Origin: JAKZVK01 sp965248255
GTDB lineage: Bacteria; Acidobacteriota; Terriglobia; Bryobacterales; UBA6623
DNA: 64,000 bases
Assembly: GCA_965248255.1 (NCBI GenBank)
Contig: CBDFIW010000001.1
Span: 248,001 to 312,000, forward strand
Direction of reading: 5' to 3'
Below are positions 27,055-35,370 of this stretch, piece after piece. The notes below the pieces were generated by a model. That model ran no database searches. It was not told the DNA's origin and saw nothing but the letters and a program-made list of their open reading frames with translations. Numbering within the stretch: the first letter of the stretch is position 1; each line of letters opens with the position of its first letter. Both the position numbers and the translations under genes were made by a program.

Positions 27055-27513
27055 CTAACCGAGAAAGGGAGCGCTCGGCTCGCCGAGTTCCCAGTCGAGG
27101 TGATTGATGTAGAGAAGAATGAGGGATTTCGGATACTTGTCCTGAAAATGGTCTAAAACGCGTCGCGGCCAGCCCTCGGTGAGTTGGTCTTTGGCCGAAC
27201 CGTCCTTGTCGAAAAAGCCGTTGCCGTCGTGGGGGATCTCGAGGAAGTCCAACACGTCGGCGACCATCGAAAGATTGGAGACGAGAATCGCCTGCGCCAA
27301 GTCGCGCGCCAGATCTTGATTCGCGCCTTCCAACCGCTCCCACAAGCGCGGCGCGGCCTTGCGTAGCCGCTCGCGATTGAGTTTGTGCAGGCCCGCATAG
27401 ACCTTCAGCGGCTCGTACACCTGATAGGTGCGCAGGCTGCCGATCGAGATTCCCTTGATGAGTTCCTCAAACCCCGGCCGCTCGAGCGCCAGAAAGACGT
27501 CGGTCAGCTCCAT
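27055..27513 (-). CDS. Conserved-looking protein of unknown function upstream of pfp
   Basis: A 152-residue, mostly helical, soluble protein without signal or transmembrane segment. Features include L-E-R-P-G-F-E-E-L-I-K-G-I-S-I-G-S-L-R-T-Y-Q, an L-K-V-Y-A-G-L-H-K-L-N-R-E-R-L-R helix and a C-terminal W-P-R-R-V-L-D-H-F-Q-D-K-Y-P-K-S. I do not recognise the family. It lies 21 bases before pfp and 35 after the macro-domain gene on the same strand, so it is probably co-transcribed with the phosphofructokinase. Composition and codon use match its neighbours, supporting a real gene. Confidence 0.65.
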   Translation of the reverse strand: MELTDVFLALERPGFEELIKGISIGSLRTYQVYEPLKVYAGLHKLNRERLRKAAPRLWERLEGANQDLARDLAQAILVSNLSMVADVLDFLEIPHDGNGFFDKDGSAKDQLTEGWPRRVLDHFQDKYPKSLILLYINHLDWELGEPSAPFLG

Positions 27514-28003
27514 TGACCCGAGAATAACACAGGCCTATCAGGGTCCCTTTACCGCCCTAGCACTCGTTGCGCCGCCTCGACATGGGCCTCATAAGCCGAT
27601 CTGCTGAACAAGACGAAAGTCGCCTGCTCAACTGCACAATCGGCTTGTTGGAGGTATTCGGACACAGTGGTCAGAGCGACTTCGGCGGCTTCGGCCATGG
27701 GGTAACCGTATACGCCGGTGCTAATTGAAGGGAAGGTGACCGTCCTGGCGCCTTTGTCTTCGGCGAGCCGCAGGGACGTGCGGTAGCAGGACGCAAGCAA
27801 CTCGGCCTCGCCGTGCTTCCCATCGCGATAGATGGGCCCACCGCATGGATCACGCACTTGGCGGGCAGCCGCCCCGCCCCCGTCACGACTGCATCGCCGG
27901 TAGCGCACTTGCCGATACGGGGCCGCATCTCATCCAGCTCCGCCATGATCGAGGGGCCCCCCGCACGGTGGATCGCTCCGTCGACACCGCCACCGCCCAC
28001 TAG

Positions 28004-28831
28004 GGCGTGTTAACACTAACGTAGGGTATCGAAACGTAGAGCCTCGACGATGAGGGTGAAGTGGAGGAAGGCGAGGAACATGACGTCGAGCTTGTCGAAG
28101 CGGGAGAAGATGCGGCGGAATCCCTTGAGCCGTCGGAAGAGTCTCTTGATCTCGTTGCGGCGGCGATAGAGCGCTCGGTCGTATTCCCACGGCTCCAGGC
28201 GGGTGCGCCGGGGCGGCACGACGGGAATCCATCCGAAATCCAAAGCCAGTTGGCGTGTCTGATCGTCCTCATAGGCGCCGTCCATCAGCAGCGGCAGCGG
28301 CTCGGGCAGTGGCCCCAGACCACCGAGCAGTTCGCGGCCCTGCTGGGCGTCGTGCGCTTGGCCGGGCGAGAGAGCGAAGGTTATCGCCGTTCGAGCATTT
28401 GCGGCAACCATATGAATCTTGGTGGTCCATCCGCCGCGGGATTTGCCGATCGCTTGCGGACCGTTTTTTTTAACGCGCCCGTGCCGTCGGGATGAACCTT
28501 CACGATGGTCGAGTCCATTGACACGGCTTCGATTCGGATGCGGACCAGCTGCTCGCGCTGCAGTTTCTCGAAGACGGCGTCGAGCACGCCGTTCTTCGAC
28601 CAGCGGTTCATGCGGGTATAAATGGTGTGCCAGTTACCGAAGCGTTTAGGCAGGCCGCGCCATTTGCAGCCCTGCTCGGCGACATACAACATGGCGTTCA
28701 AAACCGTGAGGTTCGGCAGGCTCACATTGCCGCGCTGGCGGGGCAGGACCGGCTCGATGCGGCGGTATTGCTGCTCGGTGATCTCCATACCTCCGAGTAT
28801 AGCAGCTTTTGCGACTTAGTGTTAACACGCC
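28004..28831 (-). mobile_element. IS5-like insertion sequence, copy 1 (828 bp)
   Basis: The ends are inverted repeats (outer bases GGCGTGTTAACACTAA at the left, its complement at the right), flanked by a 4-base direct repeat CTAG at 28000-28003 and 28832-28835. Excision plus one CTAG rebuilds the macro-domain reading frame, which fixes the boundaries. It encodes a two-frame transposase on the minus strand. A second copy of the same length lies at 46096-46923. CTAG duplication fits the YTAR-type targets known in parts of the IS5 family. Confidence 0.92.
28016..28788 (-). CDS. IS5-family transposase, two frames joined at an A8 run (copy 1)
   Basis: The first frame (from ATG 28788, 135 codons) carries the DUF4096-type N-terminus L-P-R-Q-R-G-N and W-R-G-L-P-K-R-F-G-N-W, and the first catalytic Asp in V-S-M-D-S-T. 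The second frame (to 28016) carries G-K-S-R-G-G-W-T-T-K-I-H, the second Asp in L-L-M-D-G-A-Y and the Glu in R-R-R-N-E-I-K-R-L-F. They overlap at eight consecutive A (coding strand, about 28464-28471): T-T-A-A-A-A-A-A-A-A-C. A -1 slip there joins A-L-K-K to N-G-P-Q-A-I-G-K-S-R-G-G, giving a full DDE transposase of about 258 residues. Programmed frameshifting is common in this family. Confidence 0.85.
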
Positions 28832-29027
28832 CTAGGCTGGAGTTAGCGGCGTTGACCATGGCGTCGGTGGGAACCCTGGTGATGTCGCCCTCGACCAGTG
28901 ACAGTTTGGCTCGGTTAACAGTGAAATCCATATCCGATTCGCTGGTGTCATTCTAGCCAACCGTCCTTATCGAAAGGCCGTCAGCGGGCTGGGCCTGGGA
29001 ACTCAACACCCCACGATTGATCGCCGA

Positions 29028-30554
29028 GTGGCCATGAGGCAGAATGACAGTATGGACTCGACTGCGACCCCCATGCCCTGGCAACAATCCAAAGCCGTCT
29101 TTGCCGTGACCTGCTTGCTGTTCCCACCTGCCGGACTCGTGCTGCTGTGGATGCGACCGGGCCAAGGCCTCGTCAGAAAGGCCGGCCTGTCGCTCGGCCT
29201 TGCCGCCTGGTTCGTCGCGCATCTGGTCTACGTCTATGACTTGCGAGTCGAGTTGGCCGGCAGCGGCATGCGGCCCATGTTCACCTTCCACGACCCCGAA
29301 GCGCATATTGAGGCCCTAGAAGCGAGCCGCAGCCCCGAGGGTCAAGAGCACGGCACGGTGCAGGCCGCCAGCCATGCGCCCGCCGTTTCGGGCAGCCCCT
29401 ATTGGACCGACTATCGCGGACCCGGTCGCGACGGCCATTACCAGCAGACGCCGATCCGCACCGATTGGCCCGAGAACGGACTACGGGAGCTGTGGCGGCA
29501 GAAGGTGGGCGGGGGCTACGCCTCGGTCGTCGTGGCCGAAGGGCGCGTCTTTACCATCGAGCAACGGCGTCGCGAAGAGGTCGTCGCCTGCTATGACTTC
29601 TCAACCGGCAGGGAGCTTTGGACCAACTCGTGGACCGAACAATTCCAGGAACCAATGGGCGGGCCCGGACCGCGTGCGACCCCCACTTGGCACGAGGGCA
29701 AAGTGTATGCGCTCGGGGCCGCGGGTGAGCTGCGCGCGTTGGACGCCCACACGGGCAAGCTCCTCTGGCGCCACAATATCCTCTCCGACAACGGAGCCCC
29801 CAACCTGACCTGGGCGGTATCGGGGGCCCCGCTCGTGCTGGAAGAGAAACTGATCGTGCTGCCTGGCGGACCGGAGGGCCGATCGATCGTCGCGTACCAC
29901 AAAGAGACGGGCGAACCGATTTGGCGTTCTCTGAACGACAAACAGGCCTACACGTCTCCGATGCTGGCCACCCTGGCCGGCAAACGGCAGATCGTCATGG
30001 TGAGCGCGCCACGCCTTCTGGCGGTGGACGCCAAGGACGGTTCTCTGTTGTGGGACTACCCCTGGAGCACCTCCTACGACGCCAACTGCGCCCAGCCGTT
30101 GGTTGTCGACCAGGATCACATCTTCGTCTCCTCGGGGTATGGCCATGGGGCCGCGCTGCTAAAGATTGTTCCGGACGGCAACGGCTTCAAGTCGGTCGAG
30201 ATCTGGAAAAAAAATACCATGAAGAACAAGTTCAACAGCTCGGTTCTTCATGAGGGCCACGTCTACGGGCTGGACGAGGCCATTCTGGCCTGCGTCGACG
30301 TGCGTACCGGCGAGCGAAAGTGGAAGGGCGGCCGTTATGGGTTCGGCCAGGTGCTGCTAGCCGATGGCCACTTGATCGTGACAACCGAGAGGGGAGACGT
30401 CGTGCTCGTCAAGGCCACGCCTGATAGCCACCAAGAACTCGCGCGCTTCTCCGCCGTTAAAGGTAAGACCTGGAACACCCCCGCGATCGCCGATGGCAGG
30501 CTGATCGTCCGCAATCAGACCGAGATGGTCTGCTACGACTTGTCGAAGACATGA
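29028..30554 (+). CDS. Membrane-anchored PQQ-type beta-propeller protein
   Basis: A protein of up to 508 residues with two hydrophobic N-terminal segments (F-A-V-T-C-L-L-F-P-P-A-G-L-V-L-L-W and L-S-L-G-L-A-A-W-F-V-A-H-L) followed by an extracytoplasmic propeller. Its repeats look like BamB/PQQ-dehydrogenase blades (A-L-D-A-H-T-G-K-L-L-W-R-H; A-V-D-A-K-D-G-S-L-L-W-D-Y; C-V-D-V-R-T-G-E-R-K-W-K). No cofactor-specific PQQ dehydrogenase motif or haem site is evident, so it is likely structural or a binding protein. The start is uncertain: GTG 29028, ATG 29034 or ATG 29052. Confidence 0.8.
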   Translation: MAMRQNDSMDSTATPMPWQQSKAVFAVTCLLFPPAGLVLLWMRPGQGLVRKAGLSLGLAAWFVAHLVYVYDLRVELAGSGMRPMFTFHDPEAHIEALEASRSPEGQEHGTVQAASHAPAVSGSPYWTDYRGPGRDGHYQQTPIRTDWPENGLRELWRQKVGGGYASVVVAEGRVFTIEQRRREEVVACYDFSTGRELWTNSWTEQFQEPMGGPGPRATPTWHEGKVYALGAAGELRALDAHTGKLLWRHNILSDNGAPNLTWAVSGAPLVLEEKLIVLPGGPEGRSIVAYHKETGEPIWRSLNDKQAYTSPMLATLAGKRQIVMVSAPRLLAVDAKDGSLLWDYPWSTSYDANCAQPLVVDQDHIFVSSGYGHGAALLKIVPDGNGFKSVEIWKKNTMKNKFNSSVLHEGHVYGLDEAILACVDVRTGERKWKGGRYGFGQVLLADGHLIVTTERGDVVLVKATPDSHQELARFSAVKGKTWNTPAIADGRLIVRNQTEMVCYDLSKT

Positions 30555-30581
30555 GAGGCGCGTCGGCTGCCCCGCGGCGGG

Positions 30582-31421
30582 CTACCGGTTTTGATCAAGG
30601 TACTGGCGCATCGTGCCGAGATTCGTTGACGTGTACAAGCCGCTGTGGTCGAGCAGGTACTCGCAACGCGTTCGTGCGTCTGTATCCGGTCGTTGGTTGG
30701 CCGTGATGAGGCCTGGATTCGCGGAGCCGAGCGCCCGGCCCCAACAGTCGTAGCGGAGGCTGGCTCCCGGTTTCTGTGGCGGGATGGCGCGAGAAAGCCA
30801 GTCATTCATGAGCTGCTCGACACGGGGATCCTGGCAGATGCCCCTGCCTCCCGTTCCCGAAACAGGGGCACACATGCCGGCGAACCCGCTAGTGCTCGAG
30901 ACCGCACCCGGCACGGCCCCCAGGCTGGTTCCGTTCCAGCTACTGCGCATCGGCCCGTCTTTCTCCCCGTAGCTCCCGGTGAACGTTCCATTCCCGTGAT
31001 GGGTGAACCGAACACCTCCCGAGCGCCCGCTGCCGTGCCTCCAGGTACCCTCCAGAACATTGCCGCGAATCAGACCCGACACCGGCCGGCCGGATCCGTA
31101 GGTTCCCGATGCCTGGTTCCCCCGTACGCCGATGGTGAGATCTCCATGACGCGTTTTCCACCGGCCGGCAAACGTCGTTGCGCAGCCGAGCGTCGATCCA
31201 GCGGGACCGACAGAGGGTGTCGCCCCGGACCCCGTCGGTCCCACTCCGGTGAACCAGGCTGCGGCGGCGAGGAAAGCCCTGGCGGTGAGGAAGGCGACGT
31301 TCCCGGCAAGCTTGTGCGACAGGAGCCGGACCAGTTGCCGGTCAGCGCCCGTCCTTCGTTCCCCACTTGCCCTTAACGATACCCAAAAGTAGTACCCTCT
31401 GGTTGGCCTTCGGACTTTCAC
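30582..31421 (-). CDS. Secreted protein with one W-R/G-R repeat and a Cys-containing C-terminal domain
   Basis: A 279-residue frame. A hydrophobic stretch (V-A-F-L-T-A-R-A-F-L-A-A-A-A-W-F) suggests export, although the upstream 40 residues look odd and the start (GTG) is uncertain. Then comes one about 85-residue repeat (F-A-G-R-W-K-T-R-H-G-D-L-T-I ... S-G-T-Y-G-S-G ... G-T-W-R-H-G-S-G-R ... G-S-Y-G-E-K-D-G-P). Last is an about 95-residue C-terminal domain with M-C-A-P-V-S-G-T-G-G, E-Q-L-M-N-D-W-L-S-R-A-I-P-P, R-Y-D-C-W-G-R and T-R-C-E-Y-L-L-D-H. The same repeat and C-terminal domain occur in the divergent gene next door, so the pair arose by inverted duplication. I recognise no named family. 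Confidence 0.7.
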   Translation of the reverse strand: MKVRRPTRGYYFWVSLRASGERRTGADRQLVRLLSHKLAGNVAFLTARAFLAAAAWFTGVGPTGSGATPSVGPAGSTLGCATTFAGRWKTRHGDLTIGVRGNQASGTYGSGRPVSGLIRGNVLEGTWRHGSGRSGGVRFTHHGNGTFTGSYGEKDGPMRSSWNGTSLGAVPGAVSSTSGFAGMCAPVSGTGGRGICQDPRVEQLMNDWLSRAIPPQKPGASLRYDCWGRALGSANPGLITANQRPDTDARTRCEYLLDHSGLYTSTNLGTMRQYLDQNR

Positions 31422-31468
31422 CCTTGCTTACACAGCCGACCCTCCACCGGAAGATAAGGAGACATGCC

Positions 31469-32879
31469 ATGACAGTCCCTTTTCAGCGTTCAGTCACTCT
31501 CTGGGGGGCCCTGGTAATGTTCAGCTTCTGGCCGTCTCCACGGCGCAAGCACAAAGCTGCCGCTCCGGCTTTGCCGGAGTGTGGCAGACCAATTACGGCA
31601 GACTCACGCTCAGTGTCAGCGGCGACGAGGTCTGGGGTGTGTATGGCAACAACAATAGGATCTCGGGCCGCGTCTACGGCCGTACGCTCGAGGGGCGGTG
31701 GGAGTACCCCAGCGGTCGCTGGGGCCGCGTGCGCTTCGCCCACGACGGCTACGGCAAGTTCACAGGCAACTGGGGGAAAAAGACGGCAACATGAACGCGA
31801 AGTGGACAGGGTCCTGCGTTGGTGATGCGGCGCCGGCTCCCCCGCCGTCCCGGCCCTCGGCGCCATCCCGGCCACCGGCGCCATCCCGGCCCTCGGCGGC
31901 GCCCCCGGCCGGTCCATCGCGTCCTCCTGGCTTCGCCCCAAGCTGCTCCGCCTTCTTCGGCGGAACCTGGAACACCAGCTTCGGGAAACTGATACTCACT
32001 GTCCGCGGGGACGAAGCGAGTGGGAGCTATGGCTCTAATAAGACGGTTTCGGGACGCATCCGCGGCAACCAGCTCGAAGGGACTTGGCGCTATGCCAACG
32101 GGCGCTGGGGCAGCTTCGTTTTCACGCACGACGGCCGCGGCGGATTCGAGGGGCGATATGGCGAGAAGGACGGCCCCATGACCAGCACCTGGAAGGGAAG
32201 CTGCGAGCGTACCCCGCCCGGCGCCATCTCACCAGGCGGGCCGGGTCCTGGAGGGTTCGGTGGCGGACCTTCGGGAACTGGTGGTGGGTGTGCGACGGGT
32301 TTCGCGGGTGAGTGGAGCACCGGCTACGGCAGGATGGTCCTCAGCGTGTCGGGTGACCAAGTCTCCGGCACCTACGGTTCCAACAACACTCTCTCCGGGC
32401 GCGTTATTCGCAATGTATTTGATGGGGTTTGGCGCTATCCGAGTGGACGTTGGGGCCGCGTGCGGTTCGTCCATTCCGGGAACGGTTCTTTCAGCGGAAA
32501 CTGGGGCGAGAAGGACGGTCCGTTGAGAAGCAATTGGAGCGGGACCTGTCAGGGCGGGCCGCCCCCGGTTTCGGGAGGCTTCTCCGGGATGTGCGCGCCG
32601 GTCTCTGGTACCGGTGGTCACGGTGTCTGCTCCGACCCGCGCACGGAGCAACTCATGAACGAATGGCTTTCCAGGGCCATTCCCCCACAGGCGCCGGGAG
32701 CCAGCCTGCGCTATGACTGCTGGGGCCGGGCGATCGGTCAGGCGAGGGCGGGCGTAATCACTGCGAATCAACGCCCCGATACCGACGACCGAACGCGTTG
32801 CAACTACCTGCTGGACCACAGCCACCTCTACCATTCCAGCAATATGGGGACGATGCGGGACTACCTGATCAGTCAGTGA
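31469..32879 (+). pseudogene. Secreted three-repeat protein (paralogue of the divergent gene), two frameshifts
   Basis: Three successive frames make one protein of about 470 residues. A signal starts M-T-V-P-F-Q-R-S-V-T-L-W-G-A-L-V-M-F-S. One base is lost near 31522-31526; the next frame reads L-L-A-V-S-T-A-Q-A and repeat 1 (W-Q-T-N-Y-G-R-L-T-L-S-V-S-G-D-E-V). A second base is lost near 31772-31782 in a G5A5 run. A Pro/Ser linker, repeats 2 and 3 (about 31950-32200 and 32285-32560) and the C-terminal domain (C-A-P-V-S-G-T-G-G-H ... R-Y-D-C-W-G-R ... T-R-C-N-Y-L-L-D-H) follow in one frame to 32879. Each repeat follows G-x-W-x-T-x-Y-G-x-L...S-G-T-Y-G-S-N...G-x-W-R-Y-x-S-G-R-W-G-x-V-R-F. Sequencing error is an alternative to real decay. 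Confidence 0.72.
31827..31920 (+). repeat. Short tandem repeats encoding a Pro/Ser/Ala linker
   Basis: Imperfect 18-base units (core GCGCCATCCCGGCCNCNG) are repeated several times, encoding alternating P-S-R-P and A-P-S-R-P residues between repeat 1 and repeat 2 of the secreted protein. Such linkers separate extracellular domains and can expand or contract by slippage. Confidence 0.7.
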
Positions 32880-33200
32880 CGAGCAGGCGGAACCGGCCCG
32901 GCCTGAGAGTTCATTTTGGCCTCCAGAACCTGCCAGACCTGCTCGGAAGTGATGGCCTTCATCGCCGGATGGACGCGGTCTCCGCGCTTGTAGGTCGTCT
33001 CAACCTCTTCTGATCGCAAAACCTCCAAGCTCTCGCCACAGGACCCATTCCGGCTTAAAGTTGCCGCTGCCATCATGGACAAATCGGAATCGGCCCCACC
33101 GCCCGTTCGGGTATCGCCACGTCCCCGTCCTGAAACCGGTTTCTCTGGCTCCGGCGTGGCGCACCTCACAATATAGGCGCGCTCAAGAGCAAAGTCTTGG
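32880..33200 (-). pseudogene. Remnant of the W-R-Y-P-N-G-R-W-G repeat family and adjacent debris
   Basis: On the minus strand at about 33051-33150 the sequence reads G-T-W-R-Y-P-N-G-R-W-G-R-F-R-F-V-H-D-G-S-G-N-F, the core of the repeat found in the two neighbouring genes. It lacks the rest of the module and runs to a stop soon after (L-G-G-F-A-I-R-R-G). Nearer 32880-33018 another frame gives a coding-looking tail (E-V-E-T-T-Y-K-R-G-D-R-V-H-P, E-Q-V-W-Q-V-L-E-A-K-M-N). No start, signal or full domain remains. This is a third, decayed member of the local gene family. Confidence 0.6.
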
Positions 33201-34649
33201 CTACGCCACGGGCTGCCGGTCCAGTTCAATCCGGCGAGAGCAGCTGATGCAGATCGTGTAGTCGAGCGGGAAGTCAGGGCCGATCTGAATGGTCTGACCA
33301 CAGGCACAGCGGAAACCGTTCCAAGGCTCGTTTTGCCGCTCGTAGTGCAGCGTACCATCGCTCGCCGGCGCGGGCTCTTGCCGGGCATCGGCTCGGTCGC
33401 CGGCGAGTGGTTTCGCCTGCGGGATGGCATGCATCCGGGCGCAGCGGCTGCACGGCACTTCCGCCCGCGAAAAATCAGGCGGCACTTTGATTCGTACCCC
33501 GCATGAACAGCCGAGGATGAGATAGTTCGCGAACCGATCCAGCAGATCATTGACGGCTTGGGCGCGTTCGACTGCTTCCCCTCGTTCGTCGACCTCGATC
33601 GTGGGTGGACGGGCGACCACACTCTCGTCCCTCTGCGCAGCCTTCTCGAGCGCCGCCAGCCGAAGCTTACGACCTTCCAACTTACGCAGCGCGGCTTCGT
33701 AATCGACAAAGCCGGCCCGGCCCCCCATGCTTCGCAAGACCCGGACTCGCGTGTCCGTGGGTGGGTGGGTGGAGAACAGACGAGAAAGGCTCGAGACCGG
33801 ATTGATGATGTAGAGCGCCGCCAACGCCCCCGTGACTTTCTGCGGCGGCACACTCTGGTTGTGAACAGCAATTTTCTCGAGCGCCGAGGCAAGCCCGTCG
33901 GGGAAGCGTGTGAAGCGGGCGGCGGAGGCGTCCGCCAGGTACTCCCTGTGGCGGGAGCACGCCAAGTAGAGCAGGCGGGCCAGAATCGGCGCCAAGATGG
34001 CGACTACCAGCACGAGCACCAGCAAAGCCACGCCGCTTCCCTTAGAAGAACGACGGCTGCGTCGCGCCCCGCCGCGGGCTGCGCCGCGCAGGAATCCTTC
34101 TGAGATCAGCTCCACACTGGCGACGAGCACTGCCGCGATCGTCATGAAACGGATGTCGAGGTTGCGGATGTGTCCGATCTCGTGTGCAACAACTCCTTGC
34201 AGCTCGTCGCGGTTCAGTAGGCGCAGCAGCCCTGATGTCACGGCAACAGCAGCTTTGTCTGGTTTACGGTCTACCGCGAAAGCGTTCGGTGCATCGTCCT
34301 CAATGACGTAGACGCGTGGCATCTTTGCAAGGCCGGAGGCGATCGTCATCCCCTCCACGATGTTCCATAGCTGCGGGTAGCTGTGCTTTCTAATCTCATT
34401 TGCGTGCGCTGAGCGCAGCAGTACACGGTCCCCGCCGAAGACCGCCGTTACCCAAAGCGCGAGCCAGATTACGATCGCAACGGCCGCCCCGATCAGCCCG
34501 GCGCGCAGTAAGGCCTCCGGCTGCCCCGGGCCTTCGACTTGAGAACCCACATACATGCCGATGCAGGATCCCAACGTCGCGAGGACAATCCCCATCAACC
34601 CGATGAGAACAATCGAGCGGCGCCGGTTGGCTGCGATGGCTTCCCGCAT
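33201..34649 (-). CDS. M48-family membrane zinc metalloprotease (HtpX-like) with C-terminal zinc ribbons
   Basis: A 482-residue protein: two N-terminal transmembrane helices (about 12-33 and 48-70), then the M48 domain with zinc motif V-V-A-H-E-I-G-H-I-R-N and distal Glu in H-R-E-Y-L-A-D-A, and further hydrophobic helices around the L-V-L-V-L-V-V-A-I-L stretch. The extended C-terminus, unlike E. coli HtpX (about 293 residues), has C-S-C-G ... C-S-R-C and C-A-C-G ... C-I-S-C zinc-ribbon pairs. The family degrades damaged membrane proteins. lemA lies 151 bases upstream on the same strand, a common LemA-M48 pairing. Confidence 0.9.
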   Translation of the reverse strand: MREAIAANRRRSIVLIGLMGIVLATLGSCIGMYVGSQVEGPGQPEALLRAGLIGAAVAIVIWLALWVTAVFGGDRVLLRSAHANEIRKHSYPQLWNIVEGMTIASGLAKMPRVYVIEDDAPNAFAVDRKPDKAAVAVTSGLLRLLNRDELQGVVAHEIGHIRNLDIRFMTIAAVLVASVELISEGFLRGAARGGARRSRRSSKGSGVALLVLVLVVAILAPILARLLYLACSRHREYLADASAARFTRFPDGLASALEKIAVHNQSVPPQKVTGALAALYIINPVSSLSRLFSTHPPTDTRVRVLRSMGGRAGFVDYEAALRKLEGRKLRLAALEKAAQRDESVVARPPTIEVDERGEAVERAQAVNDLLDRFANYLILGCSCGVRIKVPPDFSRAEVPCSRCARMHAIPQAKPLAGDRADARQEPAPASDGTLHYERQNEPWNGFRCACGQTIQIGPDFPLDYTICISCSRRIELDRQPVA

Positions 34650-34800
34650 GGCCGGCTATCGAGCTATGGTGTTCCGCGGACTCTCACGCCAGCCGCAACG
34701 GCGCCTGGGACCACATCCGAACGCAAGCAAGGCGCGCCAAGGGACCTTCACCGGCTCGAACGCCACAACCCAGTGCCCGCCTCTTTGCGTCGGGAACTAC

Positions 34801-35364
34801 CTACGAGAACGACACCGTCGGCGCTTCCCGCGCCGCTTCGTCTTGCAACTCGAAGAACTCCTCTTCGGTGAAATTGAACATACCGGCTACTGCGTTGGTG
34901 GGCACGCTTTGGATCTTGGTGTTGAACCGCATCACGGTGTCGTTGTAGTTCTGCCGGGCGAAACCGATCTTGTTTTCGGTCGAGGTCAGCTCTTCCTGTA
35001 GAGAGAGGAAGTTCTGATTGGCCTTGAGGTCGGGATGCTGCTCGACCACCAACATCAGCCGGCCGAGCGCCCCGGTGAGCATCTGTTCGGCCTGTGACTG
35101 CGCGCCGACCCCCTCGGCTGAGACGGCTTGCGAGCGCGCCCGCGTCACGTTTTCGAGTGTTTCTTTCTCGTGCCCGGCGTAACCCTTGACGGTTTCGACT
35201 AGATTCGGGATCAAGTCGTGCCGGCGCTTCAGTTGCACATCGATCTGTGCCCAGGCATTGCGCACGTGATTGCGCAACCCGACGAGGCCGTTATACATCC
35301 CGACGAACCAGACCACCAGCAGGACGAGAACACCAAAAAAAACCAGCACCACCATCGTCAACAT
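34801..35364 (-). CDS. lemA: LemA family protein
   Basis: A 187-residue protein with one N-terminal transmembrane helix (V-L-V-F-F-G-V-L-V-L-L-V-V-W-F-V) and the conserved LemA core: Y-N-G-L-V-G-L-R-N-H-V-R-N-A-W-A-Q-I-D-V-Q-L-K-R-R-H (in part), D-L-I-P-N-L-V-E-T-V-K-G-Y, E-N-K-I-G-F-A-R-Q-N-Y-N-D and F-N-T-K-I-Q-S-V-P. LemA proteins are helical and extracytoplasmic and often pair with M48 proteases, as here. The stop of an upstream zinc-ribbon gene is only 6 bases away. Confidence 0.93.
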   Translation of the reverse strand: MLTMVVLVFFGVLVLLVVWFVGMYNGLVGLRNHVRNAWAQIDVQLKRRHDLIPNLVETVKGYAGHEKETLENVTRARSQAVSAEGVGAQSQAEQMLTGALGRLMLVVEQHPDLKANQNFLSLQEELTSTENKIGFARQNYNDTVMRFNTKIQSVPTNAVAGMFNFTEEEFFELQDEAAREAPTVSFS

Positions 35365-35370
35365 TTGTCT

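Larger units (their letters stand above)
27549..28931 (-). pseudogene. Macro-domain (ADP-ribose-binding) protein, split by an IS5-like element and frameshifted
   Basis: The 5' part (28931 down to 28836) reads L-V-E-G-D-I-T-R-V-P-T-D-A-M-V-N-A-A-N-S. The 3' part (from about 27999) reads V-G-G-G-G-V-D-G-A-I-H-R-A-G-G and later S-I-S-T-G-V-Y-G-Y-P. These are the ADP-ribose-binding motifs of YmdB-type O-acetyl-ADP-ribose deacetylases. Removing the IS and one CTAG copy restores N-S-S-L-V-G-G-G-G-V-D-G exactly. A second lesion, one base lost near 27834-27840, moves H-A-V-G-P into another frame from I-Y-R-D-G-K. The original protein would be about 180 residues. The gene is therefore broken twice. 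Confidence 0.85.

Noticed and set aside
32873..33892. 339-codon minus-strand open frame taken as one gene
   Set aside because: Most of it is an out-of-frame reading of the M48 protease gene; only its last part covers a decayed repeat fragment, reported separately.
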